Below, in pieces: positions 10,449 through 19,143 of a stretch of 28,996 nt of DNA. The DNA comes from Chalciporus piperatus. Taxonomy: Eukaryota > Basidiomycota > Agaricomycetes > Boletales > Boletaceae. Below the pieces are notes generated by a model. That model did not search any database, was not told the origin of the DNA, and was given only the letters and a program-made list of their open reading frames with translations. The stretch covers positions 1 to 28,996 of the forward strand of contig JBBPTG010000286.1 in assembly GCA_038093975.1 (NCBI GenBank), in the 5' to 3' direction. The position numbers were made by a program, and so were the translations under genes. How positions within the stretch are numbered: position 1 is the first letter of the stretch; each line of letters starts with the position of its first letter.

Positions 10449-11257
10449 TCATGCCGAATCATACGGAGCCCATTTAAGTGGAGGTTGAGCTATACCATGG
10501 ATCTGTCAGTAAACACTCGGCGTGACAGTGGCAAGTCCTACATACATCGACGCCTCGACACCAATGTAGAATCTGTTCTCTCTTCAAAACAATAAGTGTG
10601 TGAGTAATCATGAATGGCTGCCATGACCTACTTTGGCTGCATTTAGGGGTTCTTCGAAAGCAAGTGCTGTGAAATGTGGAATAATATCACAGGCACGGGA
10701 GATTTCACGGATCACATCATTGCGAGGGGCGTGGTCCATCCAGGATGGCCGGGAAGTGCCATTGGATGGGGCCCAGGTATCCACCACAACAGGGGGGCTG
10801 GAGATGAATGCGACGGCAAGATCCACACGGCGTTCACTGGTGAATACTTGGCATACAAAAATGGAGCGGTCTGGGTTAGTCTGTTCAGTTCATGCCAATT
10901 TATTCAACGGTGAGTTTGTGTGAGGGAAGAGTAGTGGATAGCACTTACGATATCAAGAACACGCACACTGTGACATAGAAGCATGTTGGGTTCCATATCA
11001 AGCATTGCAGCTCCCATGACTGGCATCCACAAAGAAAGGAGGCGGTGGGCAAGCCGGACCTGGATGAATGTCAGATAGATGTGAGCCAGAAGAAATGAAA
11101 CCGGCCATGGTACACTGACAGCAGAGGGGACTGGCATCTCTGAAATTTCGTCCAGTGAGGCCTCATGCTCACAGTACTCGTCAAGCCAGAACTCTGAGTG
11201 GTCTGAGTCAGAGGTCCCTGCCGAGTCTGAAAGCGTGTCCAAATCTGAATCACTCAT
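10449..11257 (-). CDS. Small unknown protein carried inside the transposon
   Basis: Proposed exons 11257-11120, 11059-10949, 10880-10632, 10572-10546, 10502-10449; about 192 aa with consistent phases. The 60-nt intron 11119-11060 is in frame, so it could be retained. The N-terminus is very acidic and Ser/Asp-rich (MSDSDLDTLSDSAGTSDSD), followed by FWLDEYCEHEASLDEI and a hydrophobic helical region (LLSLWMPVMGAAMLDMEP, then VDLAVAFISSPPVVVDTW). An earlier open frame at 11466-11335 might be an upstream exon, but I found no in-phase join. I do not recognise the family. It lies between the transposase gene (same strand) and the divergently transcribed DUF6698-type gene. Confidence 0.5.
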
Positions 11258-11884
11258 GTCCACACAAACGGCTCTTTGAACGAAAAATGGTGGAAGTTGG
11301 AGGTACAACTTGACGTGAGAGAACAGAGACTTACTTCTGGACCAAGTTGAGGGGTTGGGGAGAAGCTCTCAGTTAGCTCTGAAGCATCAGGACTGATCTC
11401 CGCTCGGGCCGAGGCCGAGGTAAAGGTTCGATAGACCAGGGGCAACTGAAACAAGATTTTATACATTGATAGCCGTTCATGTCTAAAACCTTAGAATTGG
11501 AGTGGCAGCTGTCGTGGTCTGTCAAGTCCCCTGATATGAGAAATTGACACCACAAGGTTCTTTGTTACTAATCTATGCGAGTCAGCCAATCATTGACGGA
11601 ATAGAGGTTATCAGCCCATACCTTTGACAATTTGGATCACCATGTGAGCCTGGAATTTGGCTGATGCGGATCATGTGGTGACCAGACACTGAGACAATTC
11701 CAGGAACATTGGAGCATATGACAGAGCCAAGTATCAACTGGACTGGTAGAGCAAGTCGCCCCGGGCCGTGGACAAGATAAAGTCCAAGCCGTCAGCCGCT
11801 AGTAGACGCCAGCACAACACGGACAGATCTGTCCATAGCATCTCTGACTCGAGTCGACGCCGTTGTATATGACCTGATACTATC

Positions 11885-13595
11885 ATGGCGAGTCCTGCCA
11901 TTTCTTCCGAGCGTGTGCCTCATGGTTCGACACCAGCAGGGGGGGCTACAGCCCAGACTCGTACTGCGAGTGCAGCAGAACTGCTGGCCGAGAAGACACC
12001 ATCTAAAAAACAAAAACGGTGAGTATTTTGCATCACAAAGTTCAAGGTTACTACTTACACAGCCGCGGCATGCTTGGTTGGCAGTGATACTGCCAAAAAG
12101 CTATTTGGAAATCACGCACGACATATCCGCCGTGCCATCGATCTATGCAGCAACCTAGAAGACATTGTAACACGTGGCATGCAAGGGAACAGCCCACCAA
12201 ACAGCACCACCGACTCAAGTGCTGCAGACGCTGCGTGAGTTGAGCTTGATTTTGTGCGTTGAGTAGTATGATTAACTCGAAGGCTTGAATGTGAAGTGAG
12301 CAACAGCGACTTACTGTGTCGTACGAGCTGCTATTGAAACACATTCCCCCTCTTAGGGGATATCTGTTGGAACTTGCTGATAAGCCGGACGAGCTGCAAA
12401 GCCTTTGTGGTCGGGTAGGTGGTGACTGAGCTTTGAGATGCAACTGACAACTACCAACTATCTCCAACAGCTCAGTGATTCCGCAAACGGAGCAAGGGCG
12501 GAAGATGTCTCCAACCTCAAGCGAGGTATCCTGGGCCTGATACATGATGATCCAGCGAAGCCTGTGGAGCCTTACATCAATCCTTTTGACAAGCATTCAC
12601 GTGGATTCGGGCACGGTGTTCTTGGAGCATTACTCTGTCCACCAGAGTTTGACTGGAACGACGCTGAGTAAGCTCAACTTTACTATTAGCAGTGGCTTCG
12701 AACGTTGGGTGATGGCAGATAGTAACAAACTTTACCATGACAGGGTACGCAAGGCACTGCAGGGCGAGATACCAAGCAACGAGTACGTCGCAACGGCCAA
12801 TTACTGGCCACGTTTTGTGTTCGAAGAAGGGGCACAATACAACGCTGAGGATCCGGAGGGTTCTGGGTTGCTCAGGTCACTTTTCCTGGTCCGGGTATGT
12901 CTGAGTCTCTGCAGTCAGGCCGTGCGTTGACATCACACAATTGGTCTATCTGTCGCAGATATACAAATTTATATTCACATCACCGACATCGGCTTACGAG
13001 GGAGAGTCGTCATCAGCTGGCACAGTAACGGACTCAATCCCGAGACGACGAAACAACTCTGAGCTGCATGGAATGAAACAAGTGACGGCGCGTGCGATTG
13101 CATATGCGGCAGCACTGGTATGTTCATTCTCGACTCGGGGGAGTTGTAGTCACGCAGGCCCACTGACACAATACTATATAGGCATATTTTTCACTTTCAT
13201 CCACAATGTCATGGCCGAAGACCTGCATGGTGCAAGACTTTGACTTGCAAGAGTTCTACCTGAACATTGTTGAGTTGTTTGAGGATGAAAGATGGCGCGT
13301 GGAGACGCTTGACTGGTGGAACCTGTACGTGATATGCATGCTTGGCTCGGAGCATCTGTGTGATCTGATGTCATGCTGACGGCCATGTACATGCAGTAAG
13401 GTCTTCGGGAGAAAGAAGTCAAGTGCGATGGGAGCAGGACCGCAACAGCCAAGCATCATGGATAGAATTCGTGCAAAGCGAGCATTGGCCGTGTCCCCGA
13501 CAGCAGCAACAGCGGTATCTCAGGTTCCAGCAGTGGCAGGTGATAATACAGGGACGGCAACTGAGGGTCTGGCAGGGGGATCATTGGCAGCTTAG
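11885..13595 (+). CDS. DUF6698-type protein carried inside the transposon
   Basis: Eight exons (11885-12018, 12085-12234, 12297-12414, 12471-12667, 12744-12894, 12959-13117, 13182-13324, 13397-13595) give 416 aa with every phase correct and no stop, so the gene looks intact. The body has the blocks I associate with the fungal DUF6698 family: SYELLLKHIPPLRGYLLEL, HSRGFGHGVLGALLCPPEFDW, YWPRFVFEEGAQYNAEDPEG, LLRSLFLVRIYKFIFTSPTSA, ELHGMKQVTARAIAYAAALA and a C-terminal LFEDERWRVETLDWWNLKVFG. The first 45 residues are low complexity, ending with a basic KTPSKKQKR patch that could be a nuclear localisation signal. The tail is Ala/Gly/Thr-rich. The molecular function of the family is unknown to me. 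A TATA-like GTATATGA lies about 25 bp upstream of the ATG. Confidence 0.75.
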
Positions 13596-14148
13596 GTGGC
13601 AGGATGCAGAGGGAGTGCATTCAGGCTGCGGTGTCACGGGCGTTTCAATAGTCTACGATGACATAGATGCTACTCATTGTAATGACGGATCATACCTTTA
13701 ATGGACACACGAGACTTTCAAGGCCAAGGCTTGCAGGTGATGAGTAAATTGGCTATGGCGGTCGTCAGATTACATAGTAATTATTATAATACATTGCAAG
13801 AAGTCGAAGAACAGATAAGGGCTTAGAAAGGGAGGTGAGGGTCACAGGTCTGGCTATAGTCATACATTATGTGGGGAAGGACAAGCATGCTGGTGACTGG
13901 GCAGATTGTGAGGTCCCTTAGAAGTTCACACCAATTCGGTGAGCATGCTATGATCCTACTCAATCTACCATGCCAGGTATGTCCCAGTGTCAGTGAGAGG
14001 TATGTCACGCATGGCAATGATCATGTCGTATTCTGAGGTCCCTTAAATACCATTGGCAGGTGGCTGTCATTATCGCACGTCAGACAGGGATGGATGAACT
14101 TCCAAGGTCATACAATGTATTAGCATATTGGAGTAAATTTGGTGATGG
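13596..14148. other. Right non-coding end of the transposon
   Basis: No gene seen. It contains two copies of TGAGGTCCCTTA (13909-13920 and 14034-14045), several GTCATA/ATGATC motifs, and ends with the right inverted repeat. It is comparable in size to the left non-coding end and may hold subterminal transposase sites. Confidence 0.5.
14136..14148 (-). repeat. Right terminal inverted repeat
   Basis: AAATTTGGTGATG is the inverted partner of 4597-4609 (12/13). It is followed at once by GACTGGTGTATACTAATG, the opening of a minisatellite unit. Confidence 0.7.
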
Positions 14149-14656
14149 ACTGGTGTATACTAATGTAGAACATGTGTCAAAACCTGTATATGTTATGTAG
14201 AACACGTCTCGAACACCGTCGAACACCCCGTCGAACATGTCGAACATGCGTCGAACATGCGTCGAACATCGTCGAACATGCATCGAACATGTATCTATCT
14301 CATTAGACTGGTGTATACTAATGTAGAACATGTGTCAAAACCTGTATATGTTATGTAGAACACGTCTCGAACACCGTCGAACACCCCGTCGAACATGTCG
14401 AACATGCGTCGAACACCGTCGAACACCGTCGAACATGTCGAACATCGTCGAACATGTATCTCGTTTATTAGACTGGTGTATACTAATGTAGACCATGCCT
14501 CGAAACCTGTATATGTTATGTAGAACACGTCTCGAACACCGTCGAACATGTCAAACATCCCGTCGAACATCTTACCCCATCCGTCGAACACGCGTCGAAC
14601 CTTTACCCCATCCGTCGAACATGCGTCGAACATGTGTCGAACATGTGTCAAAGCGA
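14149..14656. repeat. Minisatellite array, right half
   Basis: Same higher-order unit as at 3641-4596 and in the same orientation, with unit openings at 14149, 14306 and 14471. The last unit is diverged: GACCATGCCTCG replaces GAACATGTGTCA, and a TTACCCCATCCGTCGAACA variant appears twice (about 14570-14620). The first base pair, GA (14149-14150), is the proposed right copy of the target duplication. Confidence 0.95.
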
Positions 14657-14717
14657 ACCTTAAATGAGCGTCTAATAGACAAATTGGTAATGCTTATCAA
14701 TGAGGTCATTGACGATC

Positions 14718-14727
14718 ATTATATATA
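14718..14727 (+). promoter_or_regulatory. TATA-box-like element of the JmjC-like gene
   Basis: CATTATATATACC lies about 75 bp upstream of the chosen ATG at 14800. The A/C-rich leader between them has no earlier ATG in good context. Position and sequence fit a core promoter; there is no direct evidence. Confidence 0.45.
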
Positions 14728-14799
14728 CCTACATCGAATCAACACATCGAACATCCATCCTTGCCAACACCACCAACTTGCCCCTCGCCAACACCAACA

Positions 14800-16889
14800 A
14801 TGCGAACCACCACTGTTCCCACGGTCGGCCTCCTCAACGATTCCTCGTATGATGTACATATGAGTGAGATGTCATATGCGGAGGCGAAGGCGCAAGTAAC
14901 AGCGCTATATGCAGGCGATGTCGTTGTGTGCCGTGCGCCCGATGGGGAGTCGAGCGAGATTCACGTCTGCACCGAGGAATCTGTGGTCGTTCCCTGGAAC
15001 CCCACAGAACCCCTGACCGTCCTGTTCCCCGATGCCCAAGCGTATGCCGCCCCCTGCGCAACCTCAGGGCTTCGATACGTGTCCTCAATCGAGGCGTTCC
15101 ACGCGGCCCTGTTGGTCGCACCTCAAGATAGCGGTACGTTGGCACAGGCCATCTTGGCTAGCCATATGTTCCCAAATACGGACGTCAAGAATCGAAAACG
15201 TCCTGCAGACACGACCTCGCCGCCCTCACGCAAAAAGCGAACCCGCACTGCCAGAATCATGGGCATGCCTCTTCCCATCGTTCCCATCGTTCCCATCGCT
15301 GGGCCATCTACCAGCACCGCTCCCCCAACGCGTACTCCTCCAGCAATCGCTGGACCGTCTTCCAGGTCCATAAGGCCCCAACCGGCGATGCGTGCGACGC
15401 GTGCGACGCGTTCCAACACATCGGCGGCCCCCATCGCCCCTCCTGCTCCTGCTCCTGCTCCTGCCCCTGCTCCTGCTCCCGCCTCCACCGCCTCCTTCTC
15501 CCCATCTCCGGCCCCAGCTAACCTAGCGATTCCACGGTCACACATAGATGCCGGAATGCTGAGCACGACGTCTGGCGGAGATTCACCATCGCCATATATT
15601 TCCACCGAGGTATCGCGCGATGCCAGCGAGGACGTCGAGATGGAGGAACCGAAACGAGAGGACTCAGCGGAACCAATGGATCTGATGGAGGGCATAGATG
15701 GCCTAACACTGGAGGAGGACCCGGAGGATGATTTGGAGGACGATACAGAGGACAATGCGGTTGATCATCCCTTCAACAGTGAGTCATTATCGATTCTTCA
15801 GATGTTCCATTGACCGAACGAGCGCCCTAGGCTATAATCGCCACATGGATTCGAAACGCCGTACACGACGCTTATCGTGGTCTGCACACAGCATCGGCAC
15901 AAATAGGCCGATGACCTGTCAAGCGGTAAGCCAGCAGTGGTGAGCATGTTTCTAATGCTGATATCGTTCCCAGGACATCGACGCTGTACGGTTCATGGCC
16001 CGAGCACGGGCAGGCATCCACATGGAAGACCGGGGTCAAATGATTGCTGTGGCAAGAAAGGAGGGGGATATCAGGACTGCCCTTTCCCGGGGAATCGCGG
16101 TCCTCGTGCCAACCTCCAGCGATGGAGGGGACCGCATGGAGTTCTCATTAGAAGGTATTTCAGCACATCGACCATGGCTCGATCAGTCCGTCGTTTGGCA
16201 AGGTATGTAGAGCATGTGCTCGGGCATAATGTTTCCATTCACTCACTCACTCATTGCATTTCCAGATGCCAATATACGGGCGCAGCTCATGAATGACAAG
16301 TCGGACAGCACTGACTGGAACTCACAGCTGCAGTGGGGTACGCTGCGGGAATTCGTGCTCGCAGCCGACGACCCAAAAAAATGCCTCAACTGTCTGTCCC
16401 TTCCCAACCCTATGCCGGATGTTCCGCCGCTAGTGAGGTATGTTCCAGTCACCTGGGAGCATATGGTCACGGTTGTGCCTAACTAATATATGTAGACCCA
16501 TACTGGACGACAACAACGCGTTGATCTCGACGATCACGGACTCCTACATCACGGAGGCCGGAACCTCGACGGCGGGCAGGAAGTCCTCCCTCCTCGGCCC
16601 GCAAACGATGCGGTTCGATGGCGTGCGCGCCACGGGATGGGATGTCATGACCCACGGAGGGTTTGTGACATACCCTCACCATGATGCGTCCGGGTTCCTC
16701 ACATACTCCTACATCCGGGCGGGGGCAAAGTTGTGGGGATATCTCCATCACAGGGATATCGACAACGACGACCAGACCGTTGTTGTGAAGGGGTGGGATG
16801 CGTTCTATGCGGGCGCCATGGCCCTGGATACCTACCGGACGGACAGCGTCATCGGGACCGAGCTTCTGGAGCCGGGCGCCGTCTTGTAA
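14800..16889 (+). CDS. JmjC-like protein truncated in its catalytic domain
   Basis: Exons 14800-15778, 15831-15925, 15974-16202, 16266-16437, 16496-16889; about 621 aa. The first 325 residues are mostly low complexity: a basic NRKRPADTTSPPSRKKRTR patch (likely nuclear signal), a PIV repeat, a Pro/Ala repeat (about 15436-15482) and an acidic stretch. The C-terminal part resembles the cupin core of fungal JmjC proteins: GWDVMTHGGFVTYPHHDASG, with the Fe(II)-binding H553-x-D555 pattern, then TYSYIRAGAKLWGY. Members normally continue with a strand holding the third iron ligand, a histidine. Here the frame stops right after ELLEPGAVL, unspliced (TAA at 16887-16889) or one residue later if the GTAAGT at 16886 is spliced to 16934. 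The copy is probably a non-catalytic relic or has lost its 3' exons. The start is chosen for its ACCAACAATG context and upstream TATA box. Confidence 0.65.
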
Positions 16890-17320
16890 GTGCGACCAAT
16901 GTATTTTACCTACATTTTCTAATTGAGTTACAGTTAGGTTGGGGTTATGTCAAGATTTCTAGACATATTTTACCGCAACACGTGTAAATACAGTGTGGTA
17001 ATTGTGATATAAATGAGCGTGCGTGTACCCACTAAAGCAACATACAGCTACGTACCAATGCCCGCAATCCGACTGCAGGTCGGAATGCGGGTATTTGTAT
17101 CTAGTAAATCGCAACGGAACGCACACGAAATGAAGTGCAAATCATCGCATTTCGCACATGTGTCGAAATGCGGTAATTTGACGCGCGTCTAACCAGCCGC
17201 TACACAGCCACTTCGACACATCTGTGGAATTGCGGGAACACACGGTAAGTTGTCACGATATAGTACATGAGAGGTAAATACGGCACAAAATCACTACCAC
17301 AAACTCTCACAGCAACCACC
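16890..17320. repeat. Intergenic region with palindromes of the foldback family
   Basis: No gene. Near 17059-17090, CCCGCAATCCGAC and GTCGGAATGCGGG form a 13-bp hairpin stem (12/13) around TGCAG. At about 17148-17175, CATTTCG and CGAAATG flank CACATGTGT. The sequence TGTCGAAATGCGGTAA (17160s) resembles TGTCCAAATGCGGTAA at 19017-19032 and GCAATCCG recurs at 22820, so this appears to be a decayed member of the same repeat family. It replaces the expected 3' end of the JmjC-like gene. Confidence 0.55.
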
Positions 17321-18673
17321 ATGACCCACCGAACACCGCAGCAAATTCAGCAATACTTGGTGGAACGTCTTGGGATCATAAACTTGAACCAAGCCTTTCG
17401 AAACGATGGTAAGTGCAAACGAGAAAACTACATGGTACTACTGAGTATAAATCCAGCTCCCCCGATCGTACACGACGCCGTGATGGACGACATTGAGATC
17501 GCACCGGCTGTGAACCACGAGGTCGTGGAAATCGATGAGAGCGGGAGCAGCGACATTGAAGTGATAGAAGGTGCGTACCCAAGAGCGATGGCGACCGGGA
17601 CATCAAAACGAAGACGGGAATGGTCGAACGAGGCCCGCGAACGAGTTGAAGACCGATATGCGAGGCTGGAGATGGAGAATAGGCAACTGCGGGAGCAGAT
17701 AGAGATGTTAACGACTCAGAAAGGTCAGTTCGAGCAGAACATGGCCGAGGTGCAGGAGGCAATGGAGGAAATGAAGGACGAGGTAGCTGGGATTGAACGA
17801 TGGAAAAGGCAGGTTGGCGGGTGGAATGAAGAAAAAGGGATACTCGAAGCGTACGGAATGGACCCGAGACGGACAGAGAGCCAGCTGCTGGATTTTGGGG
17901 GGCTAGCTGCATACACGGGCATCATCGAGAACCACTTCACCTGCGGGATGTGAGTAATCTAATTACCCTGCGAAGGATGAAAACACTGACGATACAAACG
18001 GCGAGACAGATGTAAAGAACCTCTGTAAGTCCCACAAGACATAAACTAACGAGATGCCCCCGGAGAACTTAACTGACACACCCTCAGGATCCAAGTCACG
18101 AAAATGAATGCAGAATGTCACCATGCGTTCTGCGCAGCGTGCATCACTCACGCATGGTCGCGACACCATACGACACGCGACCACGAAACTGCAGACGAAG
18201 CGGCTGCGAGACGTTTCCCGTGTCCAGAATGTGGGACACACACCGTCGGAATACTCAGACTGCACGACCGTGTCGAGGAGAACATGCCGTTCAAGCTGGA
18301 CAACGGTATGAATCGAATCGCGACTGACCTCCTTCAAAGATGCACGGGAATGCTGGAGAAAATAGAGTCGCGCAGCAACATGCATCCTTACTACACAGAC
18401 GTGGCGGACTGGATCGACCAGTGTATGCGAAACAACGCTGAAGACCGAGAAGCAAGGGATAGGTAAGACATAACCACGGTACGGGACACCAACACTAATT
18501 CAACTCCACCGTACAGGATGGGGGAACTTGCAATGGAGAGATTCAAACGGTATTGGATTGGATCGACGACGAAGAAAATCCAAGAGAAGCTGGAGATGTT
18601 CCAACCGGGGATGGATCTCGAAGGACATTCTATATTGCCGACCAGCCCAGCCCGACCACGACGACGGCGCTAA
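17321..18673 (+). CDS. RING-finger protein with coiled coil, candidate E3 ubiquitin ligase
   Basis: Exons 17321-17408, 17457-17949, 18010-18024, 18088-18462, 18517-18673; 375 aa if the 48-nt in-frame first intron is removed. The start (ACCACCATGACC) is preferred to an in-frame ATG at 17267. Order: short N-terminal helix; acidic linker with VVEIDESGSSDIEVIE, which resembles a SUMO-interaction motif; basic TSKRRREW; coiled coil (RYARLEMENRQLREQIEML onward); then the RING. Zinc ligands read FTC-GI-CKEPL, AECHHAFCAAC and FPCPEC, matching C-x2-C, C-x-H-x2-C-x2-C and C-x2-C spacing within RING limits. A basic PARPRRRR tail ends the protein. RING domains of this type usually recruit E2 ubiquitin enzymes; the substrate is unknown. 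The 15-nt exon 3 supplies the second cysteine. It lies between two foldback-repeat regions, 470 bp ahead of the ParB-like gene on the same strand. Confidence 0.7.
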
Positions 18674-18768
18674 CAATGTATACATAGAATAACTATCACT
18701 GTATTAGGATCACTGCAATGCTACCGTAATACGGACATACGGTCGACGTTCCAGCGTGACATTTCCAG

Positions 18769-18838
18769 CATTTGGACAACGTTGCGAATTGCTGGAAAAT
18801 ACACACCCGCGATCCTGCCATAGTGTCCACATGCGGGG
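18769..18838 (+). repeat. Diverged direct copy of the foldback arm
   Basis: CATTTGGACAACGTTGCGAA... runs parallel to the left arm that starts at 18861 (CATTTGGACACTGTTGCGAA), shares ACACCCGC, ATAGTGTCC and ATGCGG in order, and has a shorter middle. It also forms its own small hairpin (ATTTCCAGCA with TGCTGGAAAAT), and GATTGCTGGAAAA recurs in the intronic foldback at 22891. Confidence 0.65.
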
Positions 18839-18860
18839 GAACACGAGTAGTGACTCCCAA

Positions 18861-19026
18861 CATTTGGACACTGTTGCGAAATGCGGTCAAAGTGTATATC
18901 GACATACACCCGCAATCCGCAATAGTGTCCAAGTGCGGTTGTTGTTCCCCGCACTTGGACGCTATTGCGGATTGCGGGTGTATGTCGATATACACTTTGA
19001 CCGCATTTCGCAACAGTGTCCAAATG
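18861..19026. repeat. Long foldback repeat, 78-nt arms, between RING and ParB-like genes
   Basis: The left arm 18861-18938 and right arm 18949-19026 are reverse complements at 77 of 78 positions, with a 10-base spacer (TTGTTGTTCC). The arms contain CCGCAATCCGCAATAG and GTGTATATCGACATACAC, itself a palindrome. A transcript would form a long hairpin. The right arm ends 118 bp before the start codon of the ParB-like gene. It is compatible with a foldback MITE; no flanking target duplication was obvious. Confidence 0.9.
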
Positions 19027-19143
19027 CGGTAAATGATCGGCGAGCCACCCGATACGGTACTGATCTTGCGCTGATCCGACAACGAGACTCATTGCACCAT
19101 TCATCCACATTGTCATACAAACTCGAACTCTACAACATAACCC

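Larger units (their letters stand above)
4597..14148. mobile_element. Plavaka-type DNA transposon carrying extra genes (9.55 kb)
   Basis: The left end CATCAGCAAATTT (4597-4609) is the reverse complement of the right end AAATTTGGTGATG (14136-14148) with one mismatch. Both ends abut the same minisatellite, which closes up when the segment is removed. The interior holds a Plavaka-type transposase gene, a small unknown gene and a DUF6698-type gene. The left 350 bp hold six TATCAT motifs (4670, 4699, 4709, 4831, 4861, 4902). The right end has two TGAGGTCCCTTA copies 125 bp apart. Homology beyond the 13-bp termini is not evident by eye. Alternative: the transposase is a shorter nested element and the ends belong to a larger composite. 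Confidence 0.72.
18674..19143. other. Intergenic region filled by foldback repeats
   Basis: Only repeat DNA and the presumed promoter of the ParB-like gene are seen here. Long open frames on both strands (for example 18721-19488 on the minus strand) are symmetrical by-products of the inverted repeat. The last 115 bp before the ATG at 19144 are outside the repeat and hold no clear TATA box. Confidence 0.6.

Noticed and set aside
15123..15755. Minus-strand frame of 210 codons
   Set aside because: It lies antisense to the Pro/Ala-rich and acidic first exon of the JmjC-like gene; the sense frame has the coherent start, splice sites and downstream domain.
16240..16265. CACTCACTCACTCATT tract shared by introns at about 16240 and 22058
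   Set aside because: A simple pyrimidine-rich microsatellite before a splice acceptor; two short matches in unrelated introns are not evidence of a shared element.
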